Under the pieces are notes generated by a model. It did no database searches. It was given only the letters and a program-made list of their open reading frames with translations, and had not been told where the DNA came from. Positions 24,708 to 35,803 of a stretch of 64,000 bases of DNA are shown here, in pieces. The DNA is from Myrica gale (Eukaryota > Streptophyta > Magnoliopsida > Fagales > Myricaceae), in the NCBI GenBank assembly GCA_963930655.1, contig OZ005608.1, positions 23,461,271 to 23,525,270 on the forward strand, in the 5' to 3' direction. Each line of letters begins with the position of its first letter. Position 1 is the stretch's first letter. The position numbers and the translations under genes were made by a program.

Positions 24708-25302
24708 TTAGTAAGAAAAAGATTGTCCATAGAGTATATTATATAGAGATTGATGATTTAAGAGTGGAGTAGGAAGCCTATTGATTATATAAGCTGCGGT
24801 AAGGATACAATCACCCCAGAAAGTTAAAGGGACATTGGATTGGAACCTAAGAGCTCTAGCAATGTTGATGCTTTCGTTCAACTCTTCCATTTTGCTGAGG
24901 GGTTTCTACACAAGTAGTTTGATGTATTGTACCAACACTAGCATAGAATTCAGGCATTATAAATTCTAAACCATTGTCTGTTTGAATACATTTAACGGTG
25001 GTATGAAACCGAGTTTGAACTAATGTGAAAAAGGACTTCAGTAATGATCTAGCTTCAAATTTGAGTTTCATAAGAAAAACCCAAAGACTACATGTAGAAT
25101 CATTAACTATGATAAGAAAATAACGATGACCCAAGGCTGTAGGAATGGAAAAAGGATCCCATATGTTTGAATGTATGAGATCAAATGGCTTGGAAGCAAT
25201 ATTTGTACTACTATTGAAAGGTAAATGCCTTTGTTTAGCTAAAGGACAAGTAGTACATTGAAATGAAGGAGAACATGTAATAGAAGAATCTAGTTTATGC
25301 AA
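24708..25302 (-). pseudogene. copia integrase remnant
   Basis: Residues CTTCPLAKQRHLPF form the Cys part of the GAG-pre-integrase zinc region. IQTDNGLEF and GRVERKHQH correspond to catalytic-core signatures around the second Asp and the Glu. The frame then shifts into a segment with TFWGDCILTAAYIINRLPT, typical of the integrase C-terminal side. Confidence 0.88.
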
Positions 25303-26149
25303 AACTGAGATTCGGGAATCAGATACATGTCCTAGTTTAGAATGTCAAAGATCAAAGTAAGTAGATGAAAAAGCAACAAACGACTTAGGTACAGAAACTG
25401 TCATAGTATTTTACTGCAACACATAAAGACCATTTTGCTTTTTACCCGACCCAATCCTCCTCCAAGTGGTTAGGTCCCGAATCAAGCAATGATCAAACAA
25501 GAAAATAAGATATCAGTGAAGATCAGTTGTCAATTTGCTAGCATAAATTAGATTGAAATGAGAGTCGGGAACACAAAGGACGTTTTTAAGATCCACACAT
25601 GAGGTTGGCTGAGAATTAATCTGCTGACACTATTTAGAAGTAAAAGGTAGTGTTGTAGAGATAGAAATAGGAATGGGAGGAATTGGTTCAAATAATAAAT
25701 CTACAAAATTCGAAGGATTAGTACCAGTGACATTACCAGCTAAAGGAGGTATGGTTTTAGCATGATAACTAGGGGGATAACCAATCAATTTGTAGCACTT
25801 GTCAACCGTATGACCAAGATTGCCACAATGACTGCATTGTGGTCATTCCTTAGCTCGAGGATTGAATTGTCGATGAGTACCAGCAGCTAGTTGCCGACTT
25901 ATCAAGGCAATGGAATCAACAGTAGGAGTATGAGCCAAATTAATTCCTCTTTGTCGTTCTTCTTGAAGTATCAAGGAAAAGACCTTGTTGATAGGAGGTA
26001 ATGGGATAGACAACAAGATCTGAATACGAACTTGAGCAAAAGAATCATTCAATCCCATAAAAAAATGAATGACATACTCGGACTGTTGTGCTTCAACAAC
26101 TAAGCGTAATGCTCCACATTGACATCTACAAGAGCAGGTAGGAAGTGGC

Positions 26150-26669
26150 TTATAATTGTGCAATATATCTATCCCAAATTCCCTTAAGCATAGTGAAAAA
26201 TGCACTTACGAAATCAGTGCCTTGAATAAGATATGCAATCTGCTTCTGTAGTTGAAAAATACATGGTCTGTTTGCTTGGGAGAAGCGATCACGTATATCA
26301 ACCCACACATCTTTAGCATTTGAGATATACATCATACTTGCAACTATTTCTTTGGAGATGACATTGAGGAGCCAAGAGAAGATCATGTTATTGCATCGAG
26401 ACCATGCACTGAATAAAGGATTTGTAGCCTGAGGACGAGAAAGAGATTCATTGATAAATCCTAGCTTGTTCTTGGCTTTAAAGGCAATTAGCATGGATCG
26501 ACAATGTATGATAATTCTCACTAGATATCAACAGTGGCTGAGAAACTAGATTAGATCCAGGACTTTCACTGAAACAGAGAAAGTAGGGATTAGAAGGATG
26601 ATCATCCTTGGAAGAATCTCCAGTAGGATTACGATTACTGATAGGATTACTGGTTTCGGGAGTTGCCAT
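26150..26669 (-). pseudogene. copia gag remnant
   Basis: The minus-strand translation starts MATPETSNPISN at 26669. It continues, after a frame change near 26510, into AFKAKNKLGFINESL and DVWVDIRDRFSQAN, the usual gag of this plant copia group. A zinc-knuckle-like region lies near 25845-25800. Confidence 0.82.
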
Positions 26670-26752
26670 TGCAACATTGTGTTGTAATGGAAAAACGGAA
26701 TATGGGTGTTTGGTAGGCTATAAAGTGTTTAGGAAAATTTACTTTGATACCA

Positions 26753-26975
26753 TATCAAATTTGTATAATCCGCGTAATTTCTCATTAAGCTTAACGAAAA
26801 TACTATTACAGCTTATATAGAGCCACAACTCGAGTACACAGTTATAACAGAAAAGTAAAACTAGTATACTTTTACAGTTGTACAAATACACATGTACAAA
26901 CTAACTCGAGTCTTCTACACACTCTGTTATTTGCCTTATGATTGCAGCTTGCTTTAGTTCAGACTTTTCTTCACA
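26753..26975 (-). repeat. 5' LTR of the second copia element
   Basis: Pairs with 22678-22897. It begins TGTGAAGAAAAG on the minus strand. The primer-binding-like TGGTATCAAAG follows it on the inner side. Confidence 0.92.
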
Positions 26976-27050
26976 CATCATGTTTTAATTGGGAGTGTAC
27001 ATTGTTGTGCAAGGCTTGGTTTTCTTCATGCCTTTTTGCCAGGACAATGA

Positions 27051-28277
27051 GCTTGTGGAATATTTCTATTTCATTTCCAAATTCAACAATAAAATATGTT
27101 TGGATAAGTATCCTCTCCAATTTGTTGATTTGGACAGTTAAATTCAGGAAGAGATAAATTAAATTATATGGGTCGCACAGTGGGATCCATACAGCCTTGT
27201 GTAATTAATACCGACAATATTGAATGTTGTAGTAGTCATATGATATGATATGTCTATCAATTACTTCATACAGTAAATTAAAGAGTATCGTACTATTCTC
27301 AAAACAAATTTAGTCTAAACCCAATACCTCCTCCCAAACAAAGACGTAGTCCACACCCTTGGGCTTTCTTCTCCAATACGAGGTCCAACAAGAAATTAAA
27401 CCAGCCCAGTCCCAATGGCCAATAACTATAGCTTTTCAAACCTGGCTTCTTCAATTTGGCAAGTGGACAAATGGAATAAAATGCGGAAAAACACAAGATT
27501 CCCATTCCCGTAAAAGTATTTTCAGCTGCACTTGAGATCGTATTGGTTTGTAAAAATATTTTAGAATAGAATGTATTTAATAAAATTTGTAAAATAAATA
27601 TTTAAAATGTTAAAAAAATTATACATAAATATTAATATCTTTTATATCAATTTTAACAATTTTTTACCCATATTCTAATATATATATATATATATATATA
27701 TTTTTAAAAAAGTATAACAATTTTCTCTTTCCAAAATTTTCCACTTAATTCAAATATTTTTTATTAAACAATTACATCAAATTATTTATTTCTACACAAT
27801 TTTTACAAACTTTAATAAAAATTAAATATTTTTAAAAATTTTTACCAATCTTTACACAAAAACCTATAAAACTCACATCTATCTAAATAATTCATAATTT
27901 TATTAAAAATCCTAAAATTCTTATAATTTTTTATAAAAAAATATTTTCAATGGAGGTAATAGGAAGTTAATATATATATATATATATACAATTTGAATGA
28001 AATTCAATTACATACACGGTAAAGGGTCAAAATTGAAATACTCCCAAATTATTCTTTTCCTCTTATTTGAAGGAATCTCAATAAATTGTTGAGACAGAAA
28101 AAAGAATCGTATTTATTCTGGGCAGAAATTGGCGTTATAACGACCCAGTTTTATAGCTCCACTTCCCGCCAAGCTTCCCCAAAACCCTATCAGAGAAACT
28201 CTTTAAACAAATATTCCACCTTTTGCCTTCTTGGCTTAAACCCTAGCACTAGCAGCCATAGCCACTACCAAGAAAAC
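27051..28277. other. AT-rich spacer and GMP synthetase promoter region
   Basis: No gene is supported. A TA microsatellite lies near 27677-27701. The very AT-rich block 27540-27960 shares phrases such as TTAAACAATTACATCAAAT with blocks at 32.6 and 49.0 kb. The last 200 bases form the leader and proximal promoter of the GMP synthetase gene. The frame is open upstream of the chosen ATG but I saw no in-frame ATG there. Confidence 0.5.
27677..27701. repeat. TA microsatellite
   Basis: About twelve TA units inside a very AT-rich block. A similar run lies at 27969-27987. Confidence 0.9.
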
Positions 28278-31200
28278 ATGGCCATGGACCCAAAGGCTGT
28301 GAAATCCGACCTTGTCCTGATCCTGGACTTCGGTTCCCAGTACACCCATCTCATCACCCGCCGAATCCGCTCCCTCTCCGTCTTCTCCCTCTGCATCTCC
28401 GGGACCTCTCCTCTCTCTGCCATCACAGAACTCAACCCGCGGGTCGTCATACTCTCCGGGGGCCCCCACTCGGTCCACACCCCCGACTCCCCTTCCTTCC
28501 CCGCTGGATTCACCGAGTGGGCCCAGTCCAACGGTGTTGTTGTTTTGGGTATCTGCTACGGCCTCCAGCTCATCGTCCAGAGGCTCGGAGGCGAGGTCCA
28601 GGTAGGAGAAAAGCAGGAGTACGGGAAGATGGAAATCCACGTGGAGCGGGCTTCGGCTCAGGGTCTCTTCGGGTCGAAGCGGGTCGGAGATAGGCAGGTC
28701 GTGTGGATGAGCCACGGGGATGAGGTGGCACGCCTGCCCGATGGGTTTGAGGTCGTGGCACGGAGCCAGCAGGGTGTAGTGGCCGCCATCGAAAATCGGA
28801 ATAAGAGGTTTTACGGTCTCCAGTATCACCCGGAGGTAATTCGTTTTGCTTTGAAGCTCTTGTAGTTGAATGGAAATTGGATTTTTATGTTCTGTTTATG
28901 TTTCGGCATAAAAGTAGTTTCGAAATTTGCTTTTGGTGTGATTTGTTTGTGAAGGATAAGATTTCGAAGTTTATGTTCTATTTTTTTTTTAAGTGTTACG
29001 CGAAATTGTGGCCATAGTTTTCTTGGGCTGGCAATGGTTTAATGTGGCAGAATAGAGTTTGGATTTTAGATTTTGATCATGCTTGAATTTAGGAAGACTC
29101 GTACCAGTGTAATTTTAATTGGCTAGCGTGATTATTTGCTATGAGATGCTTGATGAACGTGAGCAATGAGAATTTTTCCTCACTTTTCTGGCTTCTTATC
29201 AATCAAGTAAAACATGATGAAGTAGTTAAGGAATGTAATCACTGCTCTATTTGAAATTGATTTTGTGCCCTTCCTCTCTTAAATCACAGTTGCTACTGAT
29301 GAGCTGCATTACTCAGTTGAATAAGTTCTCATGTAGGTGACACATTCGCCTGAAGGAATGGAAACACTGCGATACTTTCTGTTTGAGGTTTGTGGAGTTG
29401 CTGCTGGATGGAAAATGGAAAATGTTATGGATGAAGAAATAAAAGTGATCAAAAGCACGGCAGGGATTGAAGATCATGTGATTTGTGCCTTATCGGGTGG
29501 TGTGGATTCCACAGTTGCTGCTACTCTTGTGCATAAGGCAATAGGAGATAGGCTTCATTGTATTTTTGTTGACAATGGTCTATTGAGGTGAGAGTGCCAT
29601 ACTTAATTTGGGAGAACATTTCTATAGTAACAAAGGATGTGAATGCTTGGATGGCATTTGTTTATGCTCAAGACTTACTTAATATCTCTCGGAGTCTTCC
29701 TCATGATGATTTATGTTTCCTGTAGGTATAAGGAGAGAGAAAGAGTGATGCAAACCTTTGAGAAGGATCTTCATTTACCTGTTACGTGTGTGGATGCAAC
29801 TGATCGATTTCTTAGCAAGTTAAAAGGTGTGGTAGATCCTGAAATGAAAAGGAAAATTATTGGGAAGGAATTTATTTCCATATTTGATGACTTTGCTCAA
29901 GAGTTGGAGCACAAAGTAGGAAAGAAGCCGGTTTACTTGGTCCAGGGAACTCTGTATCCGGATGTGATTGAGTCTTGCCCACCGCCTGGATCTGGAAGAA
30001 CCCACTCCCATACGATCAAGAGCCATCACAATGTTGGGGGGCTTCCTAAGGACATGAAACTAAAGCTCATCGAGCCACTTAAACTTCTATTTAAGGATGA
30101 GGTGTCCATTTCAACCTTCCTATTGGCTAAATTTTTTTTGTATGTATAATGGCTTCACGAACTGATGCTATTTGGTTGTTACCTTTCATGTATACAGGTC
30201 CGTCAACTAGGAAGAATTTTGGCTGTTCCTGAGCCATTTTTGAAACGCCATCCATTCCCTGGGCCTGGTCTTGCGGTACGAGTGTTGGGTGATGTAACTG
30301 AAGGCAATGCCTTAGATATCCTCCGCCAGGTATACTATGTTCATCCATAGGTGAACTCATTGGCTTTCTTGTCTTCACCTTGTAATGTTTATCGCTGATG
30401 ACTGTTTCCAGGTTGATGAGATTTTCATTCAGTCAATCAAGGATGCTGGGCTTTATGATTCCATATGGCAAGCTTTTGCTGTGTTTTTACCAGTAAGATC
30501 AGTTGGAGTCCAAGGTGATCAAAGAACCCATTCTCATGTTGTTGCTCTTAGAGCTGTTACAAGTCAAGATGGAATGACAGCAGATTGGTGAGTCTTTATC
30601 TAATTTGTTCTTTATATGTGTGCTGCTATGCGGTTTATTGACTCTTGGGCAACCTTTTCTGTAAAATATGTCCTTGTTAATATTCTAGGAATTATAGCTA
30701 CTACCAGTTGATTATGCATGTGCGTCTGAATTAAACCAGAGGTTTATAAATTATGGACGAGCTTAAAGCATGCAAAAGTGTCACCATTTATCTCAAGAAC
30801 TTGAGATTTTCACCTCCCCTTTTTGCCTTTTTTTTATAACGTGGAAATTCCCCAAAGCCGAACCTGTTTGGCCCAACCTTGAAGTACAAACCACGGCCCA
30901 CTGGACCGACCCCACAACCTTGGGAGTAGATAAGTCAAGAACTCGCCAACAGCAGTAAAATCCATCCCATACCCTTGAGACTTGAACTTGGTACGTCGAG
31001 TCCCAAGGAGGATGTCCCTCCTAACCACTGAGCTATCGCCCTTGGGGGTCCCTTTTTGCCTTAATATATAGGTCTCATACACAGCTTCCTATATAACTGT
31101 AAGGTGATATTTTCTGCTCACCTTTTGGTAATTTTTTTGAACCTTAGCATGGAAATTCCTGGAGAATTTAAAGAATTTGAACTGGGATTTGAGGCAGCTT

Positions 31201-31898
31201 TGACTGTTAATGTAGGTAGATATACACCTATGTATATCAGCCATATATCCTTGACATATACTTCTCAAATGTGCACCTGTAGTGTGAAGTGAGGTCTGGC
31301 ATTTACGTCTTGTTTCACCTTGTGCCATGAGACTGGTAATTGACGCGAGTGAGATGTGCAAAAAGATGTCAAATCCTGCAAGCAAGCACCCAACAGTTCA
31401 AGCCTCTTGTGCATTAAGAATGAAGAGTGGAATTATTCTGGAGTGAGGAACAGGATATTAGATCTGTTGCCTCATTTATTTAGCCTTTTTCTCTTCCCAC
31501 TGCTATCTTACCTTTCTTTCTCCATTGTTGCGGAGTTGTATCCATGAACCATGGTAATGGACATTTAAGTGCTTTTTTTGTTGGCCTCCATACATCCTCC
31601 CTTTCTAAGTGTAACTTTTACACGTACTTATCAAAACAAAAAGTGCTAACTTTTACACTTAAAATTAGGTATTTACTTTTGCCTTCTAAAAATTTAATGT
31701 AAGTTCATTCATCATTGTTATTTTTAATTTTCTGATGCCTTCTTTGTTCTCCCTTTGAATTTGTGAGATTTCAGGTACTATTTTGAGCACAAGTTCCTTG
31801 ATGATGTGGCACGAAAGATCTGCAACAGTGTTCGTGGGGTAAACCGAATTGTCCAAGACATTACGTCAAAGCCTCCGTCAACAATTGAGTGGGAATGA
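28278..31898 (+). CDS. GMPS: GMP synthetase (glutamine-hydrolysing), six exons
   Basis: Converts XMP, ATP and glutamine to GMP in the last step of guanine nucleotide synthesis, presumably in the cytosol. Exons are 28278-28835, 29337-29587, 29726-30101, 30198-30329, 30412-30587 and 31775-31898, all with GT/AG borders and consistent phases. They give 538 residues, close to the family length in plants. The N-terminal class I glutaminase domain has LGICYG with the nucleophile Cys93 and YHPEV with His184 and Glu186. The ATP-pyrophosphatase domain has the loop SGGVDST at about 239-245. The C-terminal dimerisation domain carries [14 protein letters not shown] and ends IEWE. The start is the first ATG in frame, in a good context (AACATGG). 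The last intron (1187 bases) contains a SINE. All key residues are present and I see no defect. Confidence 0.96.
30830..31049 (-). mobile_element. tRNA-derived SINE in last intron of GMP synthetase
   Basis: On the minus strand the element begins near 31049 with GGCGATAGCTCAGTGGTTAG, an RNA polymerase III A-box-like stretch. It continues with TTCAAGTCTC, a B-box-like stretch, and ends in an A-run (plus-strand T-run 30830-30835). It is flanked by a perfect 13-base direct repeat CCCTTTTTGCCTT at 30817-30829 and 31050-31062. It lies antisense to the host gene. Confidence 0.88.
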
Positions 31899-32435
31899 TG
31901 CCATTTTGAATGCTATACAGTTCAATGAGAAGTGACTTTCAAACTCCTTGGTTGTATACGGATCTAGTATTGGCCATTTATATCTACGTTTGGTCCCTGC
32001 ATCCCATTTTGGAAGGTTGGAAAGGAGCTTACAAAAAAAAAAAAAAGGAAGGTTGGCGAGGAGTATGAATCAAGCAGGGTTTACAGTGTGATCGAATTGA
32101 TTCTTGCAGTCTGTACTTATAGCGATATTAACAAGGCAATGATTCTTAAATGGACAATACTGAAAAACAAATTTGTGGAACCTTCATGATTATAAGTTAT
32201 TGGTTTACATACTGTCAGTGATGGGTTTTGGAAATCTTTCTGGCTTAATGGCTTTAAGAAGTACCATACTCTTATGTGGAGATGATTGGGATTGGAATTT
32301 CCATATCAATAAAATAATTCTTCAAAATTATATTTCTTTTCATTAAATCCTTATTTTTTTATTTTAAATAAAGATAAAAAATTTATTTTTTACTTTTTCA
32401 CTGACTCTAACACTCCAAAAGTTTTATCACTCCAA
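31899..32435. other. Region downstream of GMP synthetase
   Basis: Probably the 3' untranslated region and terminator region of GMP synthetase. It contains an A-rich tract near 32032-32047 and an AATAAAATAA-like signal near 32308. No further coding sequence is seen. Confidence 0.45.
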
Positions 32436-32736
32436 GGTTATGTTCGTTTCCTACATTTTTTCAGGATTCAAATGCATTCACAAAATTACAACAGAACATA
32501 TTCAGAATTCAAACATAAACACCAATACAATTTATACAATCTCCAACAACTTTTTATTTTTTAATTCAACATAAATTCTCTCTATACTTTTTCACATAAC
32601 TCCAATACTTTTTTATTAAACAATTACATCAAATCATTTATCTCTTCACTTTACACAAACACAAATAAAACACTATTCAACATAAAATATTCACTTCTAT
32701 AAAATCCTACATTTTTACTCAAACCGAACATATCCC
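32436..32736. mobile_element. AT-rich MITE with GG-TATGTTCG termini
   Basis: The left end reads GGTTATGTTCGTTT. The right end is the near inverse, AAACCGAACATATCC. The centre is non-coding and AT-rich. Termini and size (about 300 bases) suggest a Tourist/PIF-Harbinger-like MITE. The expected 3-base target duplication is only weakly supported (CAA versus AAA). Confidence 0.6.
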
Positions 32737-33012
32737 AAATTTTTTCATATGAACTAATCAGTTTTGGTTTCAAGCGCAATGTGGCGGTGTTTCTGTTAAT
32801 TTCTTCTAGCTTTTTATAGCTTTATTGCGTCATTATGAACTGTGTGGCGCGAACCCGACTAAAACGATTCGAATTTGTGTTTTAAGCATAATCTTTTCTT
32901 CTTCTTCTTCTCTTTTTTGTTTTAAATTATGACGAGGAACCTATCTAAGGCAGGACTAACCCCTGTTTGGTATGCCCCCAGTGGGGCGCCCCACTTCGCC
33001 AAATATAATATT

Positions 33013-33509
33013 GGGGTAAACTCATAGTTAGCCTCTATGTTTGGGCAAAAATAAAGTTGATACCCTTATTTTTCAATTCAATAATTTGAGACTCATAACT
33101 TTCAAAACCTACCAATCTTCGCTCCCCGTCTAAATCAGGCGTTAAGTCCGACGGAAATTCATGCAAAATGACCGAAATACCCCTCCAAGGCTAAATTTTA
33201 AAAAAATATAAATTTAAGAAATAAATTATTGAGATAGAGTTTCAATATAGTTTTATTTAAAAAATATTAATTTTTTTAAAAAAATATCATTTTTTATTTT
33301 AATGAATTTTTAAATATTTTTAGTAATTTTATTTTGGAGGAGCTTTTTGGTCATTTTTCATACTTTTCTATCTGATTTAATGTCTAATTTAGACGGGGGC
33401 GAGATTGATAGGTTTTGAAAGTTATGGGTCTCAAATTGTTGAATTGAAAAATAAGGATAGCAACATGATTTTTGTCCAAACATAGGGGGGCTAACTATGA
33501 TTTTACCCC
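33013..33509. mobile_element. Mutator-like MITE with ~180-bp inverted termini
   Basis: Both ends start GGGGTAAA-TCATAGTTAGCC. The match continues for roughly 180 bases on each side, including TTTTTCAATTCAA-AATTTGAGAC. A perfect 9-base target duplication TATAATATT lies at 33004-33012 and 33510-33518. Long inverted termini plus a 9-base duplication are diagnostic of Mutator-like elements. There is no coding sequence inside. Confidence 0.9.
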
Positions 33510-33664
33510 TATAATATTTTATTATACCTACCACAAACCCAAACTCATTGAGAGGCTCTACAAGTCTCTCGAATAATTCCATCACCTAATGTTCTCTATA
33601 ATATCTTGCTCATAAGAAGACTGTTCTAGTATCGAATGCAGGCAACAATACAGAGATCTGCAGT

Positions 33665-34090
33665 CTAGAGATTGTTATATGGCAGAATGCAACTGCATTG
33701 TAGACTATCAGCATAGAAGAAAAATAATATTTTAGAAATAGAGACCCAAGAACTTGGAGTTAACTTAAAAGAAAAAAACAAACTTGGAGTGCAAATTGAG
33801 TCGGGTTGTATCATATGATAGTTTGTCAAAAGTTTGGCACACTCCAAATGAAAATAAGGGGAAGAATGGACTTGTGTGACAGCTTTTAGAGCATTGGCGG
33901 ATGAGACAATTTGAGCACCTAGTTTTGTTTTTGTTTTTTTCTTAGTAAACAAAGCAAAACGAATTACAACCTGCCACGTTGAAAATGAATTAGCAAAGGA
34001 AAAACCTATCAAAAGTAACAGGACCCTCCTACACTCCACAGCAGCCCATTGAGCCATGCGTGTGCCATCTCATTTTGCTTTCGGATATCC
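33665..34090 (-). mobile_element. LINE 3' tail fragment
   Basis: The minus strand near 34075-34020 reads RKQNEMAHA and, after a frame change, MAQWAAVEC. This is the end of the RNase H domain of plant LINEs. The rest is non-coding tail. Short and degenerate, so the limits are approximate. Confidence 0.5.
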
Positions 34091-34209
34091 ATAGCTCCAA
34101 TTAAAATGGGCAGACAATATAGCATGAATCTTCACAATGATATCAAAAACAGAACCCTGAATATCGTAGTTACTTTAAGGCATAAAGTGTACACACAATT
34201 TTTGTGTAT

Positions 34210-35260
34210 CAAAGCATGGTCCCAAAATCGACGGCTTGGTTGGTCCCCTTTTGATTGGAAACGTTTATGGAAGCTCAAGATCCAGGATCGGCTAAAGGTT
34301 TTTCTATGGCGGGTGGTTCATGCTGCATTTCCATTCCGGGGCCCTATGGTAGCATTTTTGGACCCCACATCGCATGGTCAAAGCCTGTGTCCTTTATGTT
34401 CTGACGAACTGGAAACTGCCGAACATCTATTCATACGTTGCAATCTGGCTCGCTCTCTCTGGCGAGAATCGGTGTGGCCGATTAATGTGAGTCGATTCGG
34501 GGATCTTTCGATTCATAGATTCGTGCACATGATTGTCCACCCCCCGGGGACATCATTAGGTCTCCCAATGACCGAAGGAATTTCACGCTGCATGCGGCCA
34601 TTCTGATGGACACTCTTTGGTACGCACGTAACTCCTCCATTCATCGACATATTTCTCTCACCGTCCCTGACCTGATTGGCGCGGTAAGAAGACGATACTA
34701 TGATCATTTGCTTGCTTGGACGGACGTCGCAAAGTCACAGGAGGTCCTATGGCGCCCCCCCGTCAGGGGTCGTTTAAAATGCAATGTCGATGTTGCTATC
34801 AGGGAACGCTTTGCCGTTCTCGCTGTCTCCTTTCGAGACCACGACTGCTCCCTCTGTAGTGTCTACACTGAGCGCTTATCGTGTTTGGACCCTCTCGTTG
34901 GAGAGGCAGCTGCTTTGGTGAAGGCGACGGAGTTAGCTCTGTTGCGAAGATGGTTGGAAACGTCTTTTGAATCTGATTGTTTGACGCTCTGCGACAATGT
35001 GTTGAAGGTTTCTTCCCAGGCCTGCTGGGCGATCGAGGATAAAGTGGTGCGGCTCCGCGCTTTTTTTACAAACCAACCAGCGTGCTCTCTAGCCTGGATC
35101 TCGAGGGACCACAATATGTTTGCTCATTCTCTGGCTAAATGGGCCGCCGAGTCCTTTTCTTTTGGTTTTTGGAACCCTGTGGATCTGCCGGCACAGGTTT
35201 TGCGTTGTAATGTGGGTTGACGTATGCTTTTCCTTTGCGGTTTAATTTACTCAGAAAAAA
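34210..35260 (+). mobile_element. 5'-truncated LINE with zf-RVT and RNase H domains
   Basis: The plus strand encodes a reverse-transcriptase-associated zinc segment (KIQDRLKVFLWRVVHAAFP, then CPLCSDELETAEHLFIRC). After a frame change near 34595 it encodes an RNase H domain (LKCNVDVAIRERFAV and MFAHSLAKWAA) up to a TGA at 35220. The element ends in an A-run. Imperfect direct repeats of the type AAGT-ACACAC-TTTTTGTG at 34184-34209 and 35261-35284 look like the target duplication. The reverse transcriptase itself is missing, as expected for a truncated insertion. Confidence 0.84.
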
Positions 35261-35286
35261 AAGTACACACGGTTTTTGTGATATAG

Positions 35287-35803
35287 ATTTTTTTTTTTCT
35301 AAATAAAAGATGTCATTACCAAGGAGACAACAATTCATGGAGGAATCCATGGATTGTCGCTCGAGAGAATATTTATAGGGATACAAGCAATAGGAATATT
35401 TCCCTCTAAATTGGTTGAGGCTGCCCACTGGACAATCCTATGGGCAAGCTCATTGGCAGTCCGCTTAACATGCTCAAAAGTGCAAGACTCTCTAACTTGG
35501 AATAACCTACGAACATTAGCAACAACATCATCAATCTGCCAAACTCCACCTCTGCCTCGTTGGTTTATGGCATCCACCACCAACAAAGAGTCACCCTCCA
35601 AAATTAAAGGAACCTCAGGAACCAGAAAAGCCTCCTGGGCAGCGAAAAGGGCTGCCCTTGCCTTGCCCACAAGAGGGCCGCTAGGAGGAAGACTCTTTGT
35701 GCGAACAAAGAGGATATTGCCTTCAGAATCTCTGCACACAACAGCAGCAAAGGCAAAGGAACTACGAATAGCGACATCGAAATTAAACTCCATGAAGCCT
35801 CTT
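35287..35803 (-). mobile_element. 5'-truncated LINE (RNase H end), minus strand
   Basis: A T-run at 35287-35299 is the A-tail of a minus-strand LINE. The frame 35793-35335 encodes an RNase H domain: FNFDVAIRSSFAFAAVVCRD at the start and RTANELAHRIVQWAA near the end. The first acidic residue and the second (LEGDSL) are present. It is 152 codons without a break, so this fragment is younger than its neighbours. Its left end abuts the plus-strand LINE at 35804. Confidence 0.8.

Larger units (their letters stand above)
22678..26975 (-). mobile_element. Ty1/copia LTR retrotransposon (second copy)
   Basis: A 4.3 kb element on the minus strand, bounded by 220-223-base LTRs and a perfect 5-base target duplication CATCA (22673-22677 and 26976-26980). 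A polypurine tract (TTGAGGGGGAG) precedes the 3' LTR. TGGTATCAAAG, a tRNA-iMet primer-site variant, follows the 5' LTR. Gag, integrase, reverse transcriptase and RNase H parts appear in Ty1/copia order, each broken by stops or frame changes, so it is not autonomous. Confidence 0.93.
22190..27050 (+). pseudogene. Unrecognised gene split by a copia insertion
   Basis: An exon-like stretch ending at 22259 (QYEMPISLHQ, GT donor at 22260) can be joined in phase to an exon starting at 22348 after an AG (DRATRDWWFMFQDNY). This exon stays in one frame, apart from one TAG at 22564, up to the copia insertion at 22678. If the element and one copy of the 5-base target duplication are removed, the same frame continues from 26976 to a TGA at 27048. 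The protein is Gly/Trp/Tyr-rich and I do not recognise it. A second possible ending uses an AG at 27042 and an open frame beginning DNELVEYF. It looks like a formerly coding exon broken by a stop and the element. Confidence 0.5.

Noticed and set aside
28236..28829. Long open frame antisense to GMP synthetase exon 1
   Set aside because: It is the shadow of a GC-rich conserved coding exon. It has no domain, and the plus strand carries clear glutaminase motifs.
33665..34057. 130-codon minus-strand frame as an independent gene
   Set aside because: Its start is the end of a LINE RNase H domain and the rest is hydrophobic non-coding tail.
34606..35220. Stand-alone plant RNase H-like gene
   Set aside because: It is the RNase H end of a truncated LINE. 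The upstream zinc domain, A-run and flanking direct repeats show this.
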